Positions 1 through 8,243 of a stretch of DNA of 48,793 nucleotides are shown in pieces. A program made the position numbers and the translations under genes. How positions within the stretch are numbered: position 1 is the stretch's first letter; each line of letters begins with the position of its first letter. The notes under the pieces are model-generated. The model saw nothing but the letters and a program-made list of their open reading frames with translations. It was not told the origin of the DNA and ran no database searches. This stretch comes from a bacterium (lineage in GTDB: Bacteria; Vulcanimicrobiota; Xenobia; Xenobiales; JADMJV01): the NCBI GenBank assembly GCA_018780265.1, contig JADMJV010000128.1, positions 1 through 48,793 of the forward strand, written 5' to 3'.

Positions 1-331
1 CCCAGAGGAGGAGTATGCAGGGGGCGACTCGGTGGAGTACAGCATTCACAAAGCCGCTGGACCTTGGGCGCCCCCTGCCTACACTGACCGGGCCGCCGAG
101 ACAGCGCCACCCTACCAGGCCCTGCAGGCGACGCCGCCGACAGTCCCCACCCGACCCACAAAAGAAAACAGCCCCCGCCGACAAGCTAAGGAGCTGCTGT
201 GTGTCCAGTCTTTGACAACTGAAGAACCCGTGGGCTGGAATTTGAGGGCCCAGCGCCACGGAATCCAGGTTCCCTGGTGGGGAGTTCAGACCTCCCTGCC
301 AGGGCTTTCCTGTTGTGTTTCGTCCTGTCGG

Positions 332-348
332 TGATCACCAGGTGATCA
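332..348. repeat. 17-bp palindrome
   Basis: TGATCACC-A-GGTGATCA is a perfect inverted repeat around a single central base. It could be a protein-binding dyad. No gene start lies directly beside it, so its role is unknown. Confidence 0.5.
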
Positions 349-389
349 GAGCGACCACCTGAGACCCTTTCCAGGTCCTAACTGAGTTC

Positions 390-420
390 TCGCAATCCCT
401 TACAGTGTAAGGAGTTGCGA
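390..420. repeat. 31-bp palindrome directly downstream of tRNA-Pro
   Basis: Arms TCGCAA and CCTTACA pair with TGTAAGG and TTGCGA around one central base, interrupted by a 2-nt mismatch on each side. The element ends one base before the encoded CCA of the minus-strand tRNA. It could fold as a 3' hairpin in the tRNA precursor. There is no T-run after it on the minus strand, so it is not a standard intrinsic terminator. A recombinase or attachment site is the alternative. Confidence 0.55.
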
Positions 421-421
421 C

Positions 422-498
422 TGGTCGGGGCGAGAGGATTCGAACCTCCGGCCTCTTCGTCCCGAACGAAGCGCGCTACCAGGCTGCGCTACGCCCCG
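422..498 (-). tRNA. tRNA-Pro(CGG), CCA encoded
   Basis: The minus strand folds as a full cloverleaf. The acceptor stem CGGGGCG (498-492) pairs with CGCCCCG (432-426), followed by discriminator A and an encoded CCA (424-422). The anticodon stem CTTCG/CGAAG encloses loop TTCGGGA, giving anticodon CGG, which reads the proline codon CCG. The T-arm GGAGG-TTCGAAT-CCTCT is canonical. Length is 77 nt including CCA. A consensus promoter lies just upstream. Confidence 0.97.
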
Positions 499-510
499 AA
501 GCCGTGGCTG

Positions 511-539
511 ATTATAGCTAGCGGCCTGGGGACTGTCAA
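511..539 (-). promoter_or_regulatory. Consensus sigma70 promoter of tRNA-Pro
   Basis: On the minus strand TTGACA (539-534) is followed by a 17-bp spacer and TATAAT (516-511), a perfect match to the housekeeping consensus. The predicted transcription start falls a few bases before the tRNA 5' end at 498. The promoter sits between the ilvE stop and the tRNA, so the tRNA is transcribed independently of ilvE. Confidence 0.85.
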
Positions 540-544
540 TCTAC

Positions 545-1441
545 CTAAACGGAAGCAATGTCCGCTTCAAAGATCACGGTGCCTTCGCGCTGAGTCAATT
601 CACGGAAGGCAAAGAGTAGCTGGCGGGTAATGGGGCCGACTTTGCCGTCCCCGATCTTGCGGTGGCCGATCTCGACAACGGGCAGAATCTCCGCGCCAGT
701 GCCGGTCACAAAGCTCTCATCTGAGGTGTACAGGTCGTGGGGCGTCAGGAAGGCCATCTGGACTTCGATGCCAGCTCGTTGGGCCAGTTCCATCACCACA
801 CTGCGGGTAATGCCTTCGAGGATGCCCACCACCGAGGTAGGCGTATAGAGGACACGGTTCTTGACCAGAAAGATATTCTCCGAAGTACACTCGGTGAGAA
901 ATCCGTTCTTATCCAGCATAAGGCTCTCGGCCACCCCGGCCCCGATAGCTTCGATCTTGGCCAGAATGTTGTTGAGATAATTCATCGATTTGATACGTGG
1001 GCTGAGGCAGTCCGGGGAATTTTTGCGGGTCGAAGCGATGATGATACGCAGACCGTGGTCGTAGGCGTCGGCCGGATAGAGCTTGATGGTGTCGGTGATC
1101 ACGATCACCGAGGCCTTGTTGCACTTGCGCGGGTCGAGACCCAGGTCGCCCACTCCGCGGGTGACCATCAGGCGGATATATGAGTCCTTCAGGTGGTTGC
1201 GGCGCAGCGTATCAAGAACGATTTGACGCATCTCTTCGAGAGGCATGGGCACCTCGATGGCCACCGAACGGGCCGAAGCGTAAAGACGCTCTAGATGCTC
1301 GTCCAGGCGAAAAACCCTCCCGCTGTAAGCGCGAATCCCCTCGAACACCCCGTCCCCGTACAGCAGACCATGGTCATAAACCGAAACACGTGCCTGCTCC
1401 TTCGGGTAATAGCTTCCGTCGATATAGACCTCTAGGCTCAT
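545..1441 (-). CDS. ilvE: Branched-chain amino acid aminotransferase
   Basis: A 298-aa PLP-dependent class IV aminotransferase. It interconverts leucine, isoleucine and valine with their 2-oxo acids using glutamate/2-oxoglutarate, in the cytoplasm. The start MSLEVYIDG and the DHGLLYGDGVFEGIR block are typical of the family. The PLP lysine lies in RIKSMNYLNN, and the E-x-L-x-x-x-GFLTE-x-x-x-ENIF signature and C-terminal TGTGAEI phosphate-binding segment are present. ATG at 1441 is chosen because AGGAGG lies just upstream; an in-frame TTG 15 bases earlier would overlap that ribosome site. D-amino acid transaminase is the related alternative, but length and motifs favour IlvE. Confidence 0.93.
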   Translation of the reverse strand: MSLEVYIDGSYYPKEQARVSVYDHGLLYGDGVFEGIRAYSGRVFRLDEHLERLYASARSVAIEVPMPLEEMRQIVLDTLRRNHLKDSYIRLMVTRGVGDLGLDPRKCNKASVIVITDTIKLYPADAYDHGLRIIIASTRKNSPDCLSPRIKSMNYLNNILAKIEAIGAGVAESLMLDKNGFLTECTSENIFLVKNRVLYTPTSVVGILEGITRSVVMELAQRAGIEVQMAFLTPHDLYTSDESFVTGTGAEILPVVEIGHRKIGDGKVGPITRQLLFAFRELTQREGTVIFEADIASV

Positions 1442-1486
1442 CCATTCCTCCTGCAATTATCAGCCTCGCAGACGAGACAGAACCCT

Positions 1487-1514
1487 ATTATGCCTCCCCT
1501 GGTCCTGGTGCAAA
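1487..1514 (-). promoter_or_regulatory. Possible ilvE promoter
   Basis: On the minus strand TTTGCA (1514-1509), a 16-bp spacer and CATAAT (1492-1487) give a weak-to-moderate sigma70-like match inside the 3' end of the upstream methyltransferase-like gene. Transcription would start in the 46-bp gap before ilvE. Read-through from the upstream genes is equally possible. Confidence 0.35.
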
Positions 1515-2270
1515 CATGCGGGGGCGACCCAGCAGGTAGGGGCAACAAACCGGCAACCAGCCCAGCCGAATCCGACCGGTCTCCCAGTGGAAGGCGCCCT
1601 GCGGATCGGCCCGGTCGATCATGACCCGCCAGTCTTCCTCACGATAGGCACGAAAACACGACATGATACCGTCCCACGTCAACAGGAAGGCGGTCAGCGG
1701 GTTGAGTCGATTCCAACGAAAGGGGCGAGCCCAAACAATGCTGGTCAGCGACAACAAGGGCATCGCCAACACCAGAGGCAATCGGCTCCATTCCCTCTCC
1801 AGGGCTTCGAAAATCGCCACCGGCTGAGCCCGAAAAACCGCCTCACTCAAAACTCGAGTGCCATCTTCCGGGGTCAGGTGATGAAAACTGTTAAAAAAAC
1901 TCCACACCCCGCAATGATCGGGTGGCAAACAGCGTGCGTCCACAGGATTGGGGTCAAAATCGACCCGGCCCGGGTAGCCAGCGGCCAGTTCCTGCCATGC
2001 CTTCAAATTAGGATAGCGATCGGTAAGAGTGACGCGTAAAGGAAACTCCCGGAGAATACCGGCCAGAGGACCGGAAGCCCCAGAACAGCAATCGACCACC
2101 CGTGGATTGCCCAGGCTATTGAGCCAGGGTTGCCAGAGCCGGGCCACGGCCGCCGGCCAACCGACCAGATTAAGCCCACGCACCAAAATCTCGGTGGCTT
2201 CATCACGCAACCATCTCGGGCAAAAAGTCAAATCCTCCAGCTCCAGACCCTGCCAGCGGGGCATCTTCAT
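1488..2270 (-). CDS. Putative class I SAM-dependent methyltransferase
   Basis: A 260-aa soluble protein of unassigned substrate. Residues about 57-70 carry a motif I-like glycine-rich loop (VVDCCSGASGPLAG), followed by an acidic strand end (TLTDRYPNL) and a later FFNSFHHL segment resembling post-motif IV of class I methyltransferases. A hydrophobic stretch near residues 165-180 (PLVLAMPLLSL) may contact a membrane or a lipid substrate. The start overlaps the stop of the upstream lipoprotein gene by 4 bp (ATGA), so the two are translationally coupled. Methyltransferase fold is inferred from motifs only; the reaction is unknown. Confidence 0.6.
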   Translation of the reverse strand: MKMPRWQGLELEDLTFCPRWLRDEATEILVRGLNLVGWPAAVARLWQPWLNSLGNPRVVDCCSGASGPLAGILREFPLRVTLTDRYPNLKAWQELAAGYPGRVDFDPNPVDARCLPPDHCGVWSFFNSFHHLTPEDGTRVLSEAVFRAQPVAIFEALEREWSRLPLVLAMPLLSLTSIVWARPFRWNRLNPLTAFLLTWDGIMSCFRAYREEDWRVMIDRADPQGAFHWETGRIRLGWLPVCCPYLLGRPRMFAPGPGEA

Positions 2271-2692
2271 GGAGCAGGCGCCGTCTTGGGAAAGGACACA
2301 GAATCGCGCAGCAGGGGCTGGTCAAGTGTCATACCGTAGCCTAGCAGGAGGATCTGATGATGCTCGACGTCGGCTCGCACCACCACCGACCAGGGCAGTT
2401 CGGCCGCTCGCAGATAGGCGATGCGACCCGGCAGTTTGGATTGGTCTTTATAGCGAAAGTCATACTCCGCCTCCAGGCTCGGCGGCCAATAGCCACGAGC
2501 CGAATAGGAAAAGAGAGCATCGACCAAACGCTCTTCCAGAGGTCCTTTGCTGGTAATGTCCGCCAGGGTGCGCAGGCGCGGGTCAGCCAGCACACTGCGA
2601 ACTTGATCCAGCCCCCGACGCAGTGCCTGGGGACGAGGGTCAAGGGTGCACCCCGCCAACAGAAAAAAGCAAACCAGCAAGCACGCTCTCAC
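2267..2692 (-). CDS. Small lipoprotein of unknown function
   Basis: A 141-aa protein. Its N-terminus MRACLLVCFFLLAGC is a lipoprotein signal with lipobox LAGC, predicting lipidation at Cys15 and anchoring in the cell envelope. The mature part has no recognised domain; it contains an amphipathic helix and a short beta-rich end. The start is GTG at 2692. It is divergent from the adenine deaminase gene across about 58 bp and is coupled to the methyltransferase-like gene downstream. Confidence 0.65.
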   Translation of the reverse strand: MRACLLVCFFLLAGCTLDPRPQALRRGLDQVRSVLADPRLRTLADITSKGPLEERLVDALFSYSARGYWPPSLEAEYDFRYKDQSKLPGRIAYLRAAELPWSVVVRADVEHHQILLLGYGMTLDQPLLRDSVSFPKTAPAP

Positions 2693-2750
2693 GACTCCAT
2701 CTACCGTTCAGAGGCAAGGAAATCCTGCGTCCCAACACAAAGCCCCTACC

Positions 2751-4493
2751 ATGAACAACCGTCCGTCTTTTAGCGATGCCCAACAGTTGCTGGCCGTAGC
2801 CCGCGGTCAGCAGCCGGCCCCCCTGGTGCTCAAGGGGGCCAGCGTTCTCAACGTCTTCAGCGGCGAATTCCTGGACCAAGATGTGGCTATCTGCGGAGAT
2901 CGCATCGCTGGCCTGGGACATTATCAGGGGCACCAAGAAATGAACCTGACCGGCCGCACGTTGGTACCCGGCTTTATCGACGGCCACATGCACCTGGAAT
3001 CATCCATGATGACACCGCGCCAGTTTGCGCGCGCGGTGGTGCCGCGCGGAACCACCACAGTGGTCACCGACCCTCATGAGATCGCGAATGTGTTGGGTGC
3101 GCCCGGCATTTACTATCTGCTCGAAAGCGCCGCCGGTCTGCCCCTGGACATGTGGGTGATGCGCAGTTCCTGTGTGCCGGCCACCCACCTGGAAAATGCC
3201 GGTGCCTCCCTGACGGCGGCCGATCTGGCCCAGCTGCAACACCCTCGGCTGCTGGGGCTGGCCGAAATGATGAACTTTCCCGGCCTGGTCCATGGCGACC
3301 CAGAATGCCTGAAAAAAGTATTGCAAACGGGAGATCAGCCCGTCGATGGCCACGCACCCCGGTTGACCGGGCGGGAACTCTGTGCCTACATCGCGGCCGG
3401 CGTGCAATCCGACCATGAGTGCACCACCGCTGAGGAAGCCCGCGAAAAACTGCGTCTGGGAATGCACCTGATGCTACGCGAAGGTTCGGTGACCCGCGAT
3501 ATCGAGGCGCTCCTACCTGCGGTCGACGCCGTCAACGCTCACCGCTGCTTCTTTGTCACCGACGACCGAGAACCCATCGACCTGCAGAGGGAAGGCCATA
3601 TCGACTTTTGCATCCGCAAGGCCATACGCTTGGGATGTCCCGTGGCCCGAGCTTACACCATGGCAAGCTACCATGCCGCCCGCTATTTCCAACTCCACTT
3701 CTTGGGCGCTCTGGCTCCAGGCTACACGGCCGACCTGGTGGTCATCGGCGATCGGGAGCAAGTATCCGTGGAAAAAGTCATGAAGCGGGGGCAGTGGGTA
3801 GGCGAGCAGGGTCGCCTGATCTGGACCGGCACCGCGCCCGTCGTAGCCGCCCCCGCCCCTACCGTTCATTTGCCCCCTCTGCAGGTGAGCTGCTTCGAAA
3901 TTCACAACCCGCACGATGAAGTCCATGTCATCGAGTTGATCCCCCACCAGATCGTGACCGGCCGCAGCACAGCCCGTCCCCCAAGGATCAACGGCAAACT
4001 CAGCGCCGACCCTTCCCAGGACGTGCTCAAGTTGGCTGTGGTCGAGCGCCACAAAGCCACCGGACATATCGGACTGGGCTTTGTGCGTGGCTTTGGACTG
4101 AAGCGAGGGGCCATCGCCTCGACGGTGGCTCACGACAGCCACAACCTGGTGATCGCTGGTTGCAGCGACGAAGACATGCTGCAAGCCGCCCACGAGGTAG
4201 AAAAGCTCAACGGAGGATGGGTGGTCGTGGCTGACGGCCAGTTGCTGGCCGCCTTGCCGCTGCCCATCGCGGGCCTGCTCTCCGATCAGGAACTGGAAAA
4301 GGTGGCTCAGGCCAATCTGGACCTGATTGAGGCCACCCAAAAACTGGGCGGTACCGCCCCCAATCCGTTTATGTCCCTGTCGTTTCTGGCCCTGCCGGTC
4401 ATCCCGTCGCTCAAACTCACCGATCTGGGACTGGTGGATGTAGACCTTTTCTCGCTGGTGCCGTTGAACACGGACGCACTCAGGGCTTCTTGA
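2751..4493 (+). CDS. ade: Adenine deaminase
   Basis: A 580-aa amidohydrolase-superfamily enzyme that hydrolyses adenine to hypoxanthine and ammonia in purine salvage. The metal-binding GHMHLESSMM motif, PRGTTTVVTDPHEIANVLG, the FVTDDR segment and the C-terminal domain (HDSHNLVIAG, NGGWVV) match the Ade family, as does the length (E. coli Ade 588 aa). ATG at 2751 is chosen because homologues begin near here; the frame is open farther upstream but that stretch overlaps the divergent lipoprotein. Its stop overlaps the start of the glycosyltransferase gene (TTGA), so a purine enzyme heads an LPS-type cluster. Confidence 0.93.
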   Translation: MNNRPSFSDAQQLLAVARGQQPAPLVLKGASVLNVFSGEFLDQDVAICGDRIAGLGHYQGHQEMNLTGRTLVPGFIDGHMHLESSMMTPRQFARAVVPRGTTTVVTDPHEIANVLGAPGIYYLLESAAGLPLDMWVMRSSCVPATHLENAGASLTAADLAQLQHPRLLGLAEMMNFPGLVHGDPECLKKVLQTGDQPVDGHAPRLTGRELCAYIAAGVQSDHECTTAEEAREKLRLGMHLMLREGSVTRDIEALLPAVDAVNAHRCFFVTDDREPIDLQREGHIDFCIRKAIRLGCPVARAYTMASYHAARYFQLHFLGALAPGYTADLVVIGDREQVSVEKVMKRGQWVGEQGRLIWTGTAPVVAAPAPTVHLPPLQVSCFEIHNPHDEVHVIELIPHQIVTGRSTARPPRINGKLSADPSQDVLKLAVVERHKATGHIGLGFVRGFGLKRGAIASTVAHDSHNLVIAGCSDEDMLQAAHEVEKLNGGWVVVADGQLLAALPLPIAGLLSDQELEKVAQANLDLIEATQKLGGTAPNPFMSLSFLALPVIPSLKLTDLGLVDVDLFSLVPLNTDALRAS

Positions 4494-5635
4494 CAGCCGG
4501 TCTGAAAATCGGGGTCGACGCCACCTACCTTACCCGTGACACGCGAGGAATGGGGCGTTGCGTGCGCACTATCTTGCAACAATGGGAAGAAAACCCCGAA
4601 CGTTTCATCCTGTTAGCCTTGAGTCGACGCCATCTGGCCTCCTTAAAGGAGTATTCTCAGCGGGGCTGGCACACCTGTCTGTATAACGAAGCACCCGACT
4701 TATCGGTGTGCTGGTTCCCCTGGAATCGCATCGACTGGGACCCGGAATGTCCGCGTGTGGCCCTGATCCATGACGTAGCTCCCTTTACCGAGTTTCATCC
4801 CCACAACCGTCATCGCGAAGACGATCAGGCCCGACTGGCGGAAGCCGTGCGCCACGCCGACGCGGTCATGACCATCTCCAGTTTCTCGCGGGCCGAGATT
4901 CACCATCACCTGGGTTACCCCATCGAGGAGATGGAAGTGATTTATTGGGCCCCCGACCGCTATGTATTCAGCCCCAGTCCACTGGTCCGCAAGGACTTAT
5001 TGCCCGAAGCCCTGCATGACAAGCCCTTCCTTCTCTACGTAGGCACCCTGGAACCGCGCAAAAACCTGCGTGGCCTGCTCGAGGCCATGGCTCTGCTGCA
5101 AAAGCAGATTCCTCACCAGTTGGCCCTGGTCTGTCCCCAGCCCACGACCTCCTGGACGGACAAAATTCTGGGCAGAACCCACGAGCTGGAAGAAATCACC
5201 CGTGCACTGGCCCCACGCCTGGTGTGGCTGGACCAGCTCGACGATGCGCGCCTGGTAGAACTTTACCGCCGCACCGATCTGTTCGTGATGCCCTCTCTCT
5301 ACGAAGGTTTTGGACTGCCGCTGCTCGAGGCACTTGCCTGCGGGACCAAGGTGGCCGCCGCCCGGGCCGCCTCACTCCCAGAAGTAGGGGGAAATCTGCC
5401 CCGCTGGTTCAACCCCAAGGATTCGGTCGACATCGCCAAAGTGATCATGGAGGCGCTGGAGTGGCCCGGTCCTGACCCGGAAGAGCTAGAACAGCACTTA
5501 CAACATTTTCATTGGACCCAGACCGCAGAAGAAGTTCTGCACTTTCTGGAGGAGGTAGGTCAGCGGCCTCGCCGCAGCAACTCGGGGGTTTTCCCCAGCT
5601 TGCCCGCCCATCTGCAGATACCTGAGGAGATTTGA
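4490..5635 (+). CDS. GT4-family glycosyltransferase
   Basis: A 381-aa GT-B glycosyltransferase. The C-terminal domain has the GT4 signature: LYVGTLEPRKNLRGLLEA, then PSLYEGFGLPLLEALACG with the E-x7-E-type pair that binds the nucleotide-sugar donor, and SLPEVGG. The N-terminal domain opens with KIGVDATYLTRDTRGMGR. It probably adds a sugar to a cell-surface glycan such as the LPS core; donor and acceptor are unknown. The TTG start at 4490 overlaps the ade stop. Its own stop overlaps the next start by 1 bp, so it is part of the coupled heptose/LPS run. Confidence 0.87.
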   Translation: MTAGLKIGVDATYLTRDTRGMGRCVRTILQQWEENPERFILLALSRRHLASLKEYSQRGWHTCLYNEAPDLSVCWFPWNRIDWDPECPRVALIHDVAPFTEFHPHNRHREDDQARLAEAVRHADAVMTISSFSRAEIHHHLGYPIEEMEVIYWAPDRYVFSPSPLVRKDLLPEALHDKPFLLYVGTLEPRKNLRGLLEAMALLQKQIPHQLALVCPQPTTSWTDKILGRTHELEEITRALAPRLVWLDQLDDARLVELYRRTDLFVMPSLYEGFGLPLLEALACGTKVAAARAASLPEVGGNLPRWFNPKDSVDIAKVIMEALEWPGPDPEELEQHLQHFHWTQTAEEVLHFLEEVGQRPRRSNSGVFPSLPAHLQIPEEI

Positions 5636-6624
5636 TGCCAAAGAAAGCCTGGCTGCAGACCTATCTGCAGCGTTGCAAAGAGCTACCCCTGCTGGTGGTT
5701 GGCGACCTGATGCTGGATCACTGGGTATGGGGGAATGTCAGCCGGATCTCCCCGGAAGCCCCCATTCCCGTGGTCGACGTGCAACGCTACACTTATACGC
5801 CTGGTGGAGCAGCCAATGTGGTCACCAATCTGCGCGAGTTGGGGGTGCCCGTAAAACTGGTGGGTGTGGTCGGACGGGACGACTCCGGGCGCCGACTGCG
5901 CGCCCTGTTGCGTCGCGAAGGGGCCGATGTGAGCGGAGTTCTCACCGACACCGCTCGACCCACCACCTTGAAGACGCGTATCGTGGCCCACAGCCAGCAG
6001 ATGGTGCGAGCCGACTTCGAAAGTCGAGAGCCGATCAGCGAGAATGTCGAAAGGGAATTGCTGGAGAAGATCGCCCTCCTGCTCCCGCAGGTTCAGTTGG
6101 TGGTATTTTCCGATTACGACAAGGGGCTCTTTCAGAGCCGGTTTGTGACCGCCCTACTTGAGCTGGCTAACGAAGCCGGCATACGGGTAATTGGCGGCCC
6201 CAAACCGGCCAACCTGAAGCGTTTTGCCGGCGCCCACCTGGTGACCCTCAACGCCAAAGAAGCAACCCAGGCCTCCGGTCACCCCACCTTGCCCCAGTCA
6301 AGCCTGCTCATGGCCGGTCAGGAATTGCTGCATCAGCTACCGGGCAGCCACGTGCTGGTAACCCGCGGCGAGCACGGTATGGCCCTCTTTGAGCATGGAG
6401 GCACCGTCCATCATCAGCCGGCCCTGGCCACTCAAGTTTTTGACGTGAGCGGGGCCGGCGACACGGTTCTTTCCACGCTGGCCTGGACACTTGCGGCCGG
6501 AGCCACCCCGGCGCAGGCCATTGAAGTAGCCAGCCACGCCGCCGCCGTGGTGGTTCGCAAAGTGGGCACGGCCACGGCCAGTCCTTCCGAAATTCTGGGA
6601 AGCGTGGGTGAAGGCCGTGGCTAA
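5635..6624 (+). CDS. hldA: D-glycero-beta-D-manno-heptose-7-phosphate kinase
   Basis: A PfkB-fold sugar kinase (329 aa) that phosphorylates heptose 7-phosphate at C1 in ADP-heptose synthesis for LPS. It matches the kinase half of HldE (RfaE1): VVGDLMLDHWVWGNVSRISPEAPIPVVDV at the N-terminus, PGGAANVVTNL for substrate binding, and the PfkB signature DVSGAGDTVLSTLA with catalytic Asp near the C-terminus. ATG at 5635 is preferred over TTG at 5632 because GAGGAG sits a few bases upstream. It overlaps the adenylyltransferase gene by 17 bp. Kinase and transferase are separate proteins here, unlike the fused HldE of enterobacteria. Confidence 0.92.
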   Translation: MPKKAWLQTYLQRCKELPLLVVGDLMLDHWVWGNVSRISPEAPIPVVDVQRYTYTPGGAANVVTNLRELGVPVKLVGVVGRDDSGRRLRALLRREGADVSGVLTDTARPTTLKTRIVAHSQQMVRADFESREPISENVERELLEKIALLLPQVQLVVFSDYDKGLFQSRFVTALLELANEAGIRVIGGPKPANLKRFAGAHLVTLNAKEATQASGHPTLPQSSLLMAGQELLHQLPGSHVLVTRGEHGMALFEHGGTVHHQPALATQVFDVSGAGDTVLSTLAWTLAAGATPAQAIEVASHAAAVVVRKVGTATASPSEILGSVGEGRG

Positions 6625-7102
6625 GGTGCGCACCCTGGAACAGTTGCTGCCAGACCTGCAAGAAGCGCGCACTCGCCAACAGCAGGTCGTCTTCACCAAC
6701 GGCTGTTTCGATCTGCTCCACGTGGGCCACTTGCGCACCTTGGAATGGGCCCGCCGCCAGGGAGACCTGTTGGTGGTGGGCCTCAACTCCGACTCCAGCG
6801 TGCGCCTCCTGAAGGGAGATCGGCGCCCCCTTACCCCGCAACAGGACCGGGCCGAACTGCTGGCCGGCTTTGAGTGCGTCGACTACGTCGTGATTTTTGA
6901 GGAGCAGACCCCCCAGGCTCTGCTGGAGAAAATCCGCCCCGAAATTCATGTCAAAGGCGGCGACTACCGTCCCGAAGATCTGCCCGAAGCACCACTGGTC
7001 TTGAGTTACGGAGGCAGAGTGCTGGTGACCCCCCTGATCGAAGGACGCTCGACCACGCGCCTGGAGAGTCTACTCGATGAAGATTCTGATCACAGCCAAT
7101 AG
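6608..7102 (+). CDS. hldC: D-glycero-beta-D-manno-heptose 1-phosphate adenylyltransferase
   Basis: A 164-aa nucleotidyltransferase (RfaE2 family) that transfers AMP from ATP to heptose 1-phosphate, forming ADP-heptose. The cytidylyltransferase-like signature FTNGCFDLLHVGHLRTL, with the HxGH active site, and the later VGLNSDSSVRLLKG segment are clear. EIHVKGGDY and EGRSTTRL near the end are typical of RfaE2. The start is GTG within the 3' end of the kinase gene. It works directly after the kinase in the pathway. Confidence 0.93.
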   Translation: MKAVAKVRTLEQLLPDLQEARTRQQQVVFTNGCFDLLHVGHLRTLEWARRQGDLLVVGLNSDSSVRLLKGDRRPLTPQQDRAELLAGFECVDYVVIFEEQTPQALLEKIRPEIHVKGGDYRPEDLPEAPLVLSYGGRVLVTPLIEGRSTTRLESLLDEDSDHSQ

Positions 7103-8243
7103 TCCGGGCGAGGTTGCCTGGATCCGGCCTCTGGCTGAAGAAGCACAATCGCGCGGTTGGTCTATCGACGTGATTCTGTATCCATGCACCTTTGCCACAG
7201 GCAAGGAAGCCGATGTGTTGCGCAGCTATCCGGCCCTGGAGAAAGTATGGGAGAAAGGCGACCTGGCCCGATTGGCCTGGCGAGAGGGACGACGCTACCC
7301 TCCCGGAACCGGCCTCATCCACCTGGGTGGCGACCTGATGTATACCGCCTTTCTGCAATGGCGCTGGAAATGGCGCTGCTGGAGCTACTTATGGGCCCGA
7401 CCCTGGTGGGACAAGGCCTTTACCGGCTACTTCAGCCGCAACGCACAGTCCACCCAGGGCTTGTTGCGCCGCCGGGTAGCCCCTGGCAAAATTCTCGAGG
7501 TGGGCGATCTGGTGGTGGATGCCGTCTTGGGCCAGGTACCCCAAATACCCGAGCAGGACCCCAACCTGATCACCTTCCTGCCCGGCAGTCGCCAGGAAGA
7601 GATCCGCCACACCATCCCGTTTTACTCCCGGGTCGCGGAGATTTTGCTAGAAACCCGTCCTCAACTTCGTTTTCAGGCCATGCTTTCACCCTTTCTCTCC
7701 CTGAGTATTGTCCAAGGGTTGCTGCAGCGTGAGGTGGACCCCCGCATGGACAGTTCCACCGGAAAACTGGAGGGTGACCGATATGTGTGCCAGAGCGGCT
7801 TCGTTTTACCCCTCGTGCGCGATAACTCGTTGTCCCAGACCGCCCGATCCTGTCTGGCCATTTCGCTACCCGGCACCAAAACGGCCGAGGCCGCCTGCCT
7901 GGCGGTGCCGTGCCTGACGCTGGTCCCACTCAACTGTCCAGAATGGCTTCCCTACGGCGGCTTGATGGGATTGCTGGACTGGTTACCCGGGGGCAAAAAG
8001 TGGAAAGGAGCCTGGTTGCTGGGCCAACGATCCAAGGTAGGACTGCTGGCCCAGCCCAATCAGTTGCTGGGGCTGGCTATCATGCCGGAAATCATCGATC
8101 AGGTCAGCGCCGAAATGGTTGCCGCGGCCGTAAACCTACTGCTAGACGATCGACCGGGTCTTCACGAAAAAGGCCTGCTTTTGCGGCAGGCCTATCTCGA
8201 TTTGCGGGGCGCCAGCACCCAGATGTTAAACGCGCTCCGGTAA
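7077..8243 (+). CDS. Lipid-A-disaccharide synthase-related glycosyltransferase
   Basis: A 388-aa GT-B protein related to LpxB. It begins with ITANSPGEVAWIRPLAEEA and has the LpxB-like FLPGSRQEEIRHTIPFYSRVAEIL block in the C-terminal domain, then LAISLPGTKTAEAACLAVP. It is not a canonical LpxB; it resembles the related family best known from cyanobacteria, whose exact reaction is unsettled. The start overlaps the adenylyltransferase gene by 26 bp, tying it to LPS assembly. Its stop abuts the stop of the convergent minus-strand gene, and its 3' end contains that gene's terminator on the opposite strand. Confidence 0.8.
   Translation: MKILITANSPGEVAWIRPLAEEAQSRGWSIDVILYPCTFATGKEADVLRSYPALEKVWEKGDLARLAWREGRRYPPGTGLIHLGGDLMYTAFLQWRWKWRCWSYLWARPWWDKAFTGYFSRNAQSTQGLLRRRVAPGKILEVGDLVVDAVLGQVPQIPEQDPNLITFLPGSRQEEIRHTIPFYSRVAEILLETRPQLRFQAMLSPFLSLSIVQGLLQREVDPRMDSSTGKLEGDRYVCQSGFVLPLVRDNSLSQTARSCLAISLPGTKTAEAACLAVPCLTLVPLNCPEWLPYGGLMGLLDWLPGGKKWKGAWLLGQRSKVGLLAQPNQLLGLAIMPEIIDQVSAEMVAAAVNLLLDDRPGLHEKGLLLRQAYLDLRGASTQMLNALR
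8166..8193 (-). terminator. Intrinsic terminator embedded in the opposite gene
   Basis: Reading the minus strand, AGGCCTGC and GCAGGCCT form an 8-bp stem around a 7-nt loop and are followed by TTTTT. It lies about 50 bp past the stop of the minus-strand membrane protein gene, inside the coding end of the LpxB-related gene. Confidence 0.7.

Larger units (their letters stand above)
1..421. other. Window-edge region, possible 3' tail of an upstream gene
   Basis: No gene is recognised here. One plus-strand frame is open from base 2 to a stop at 332-334. Its first ~60 codons have a GC-rich third position and read as a Pro/Thr/Glu-rich tail, so it may be the C-terminal end of a protein entering from the left. 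After about base 190 the codon bias fades and the translation looks random, so the true end, if any, is uncertain. The rest holds a 17-bp palindrome (332-348) and a 31-bp palindrome abutting the tRNA 3' end. Confidence 0.3.
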
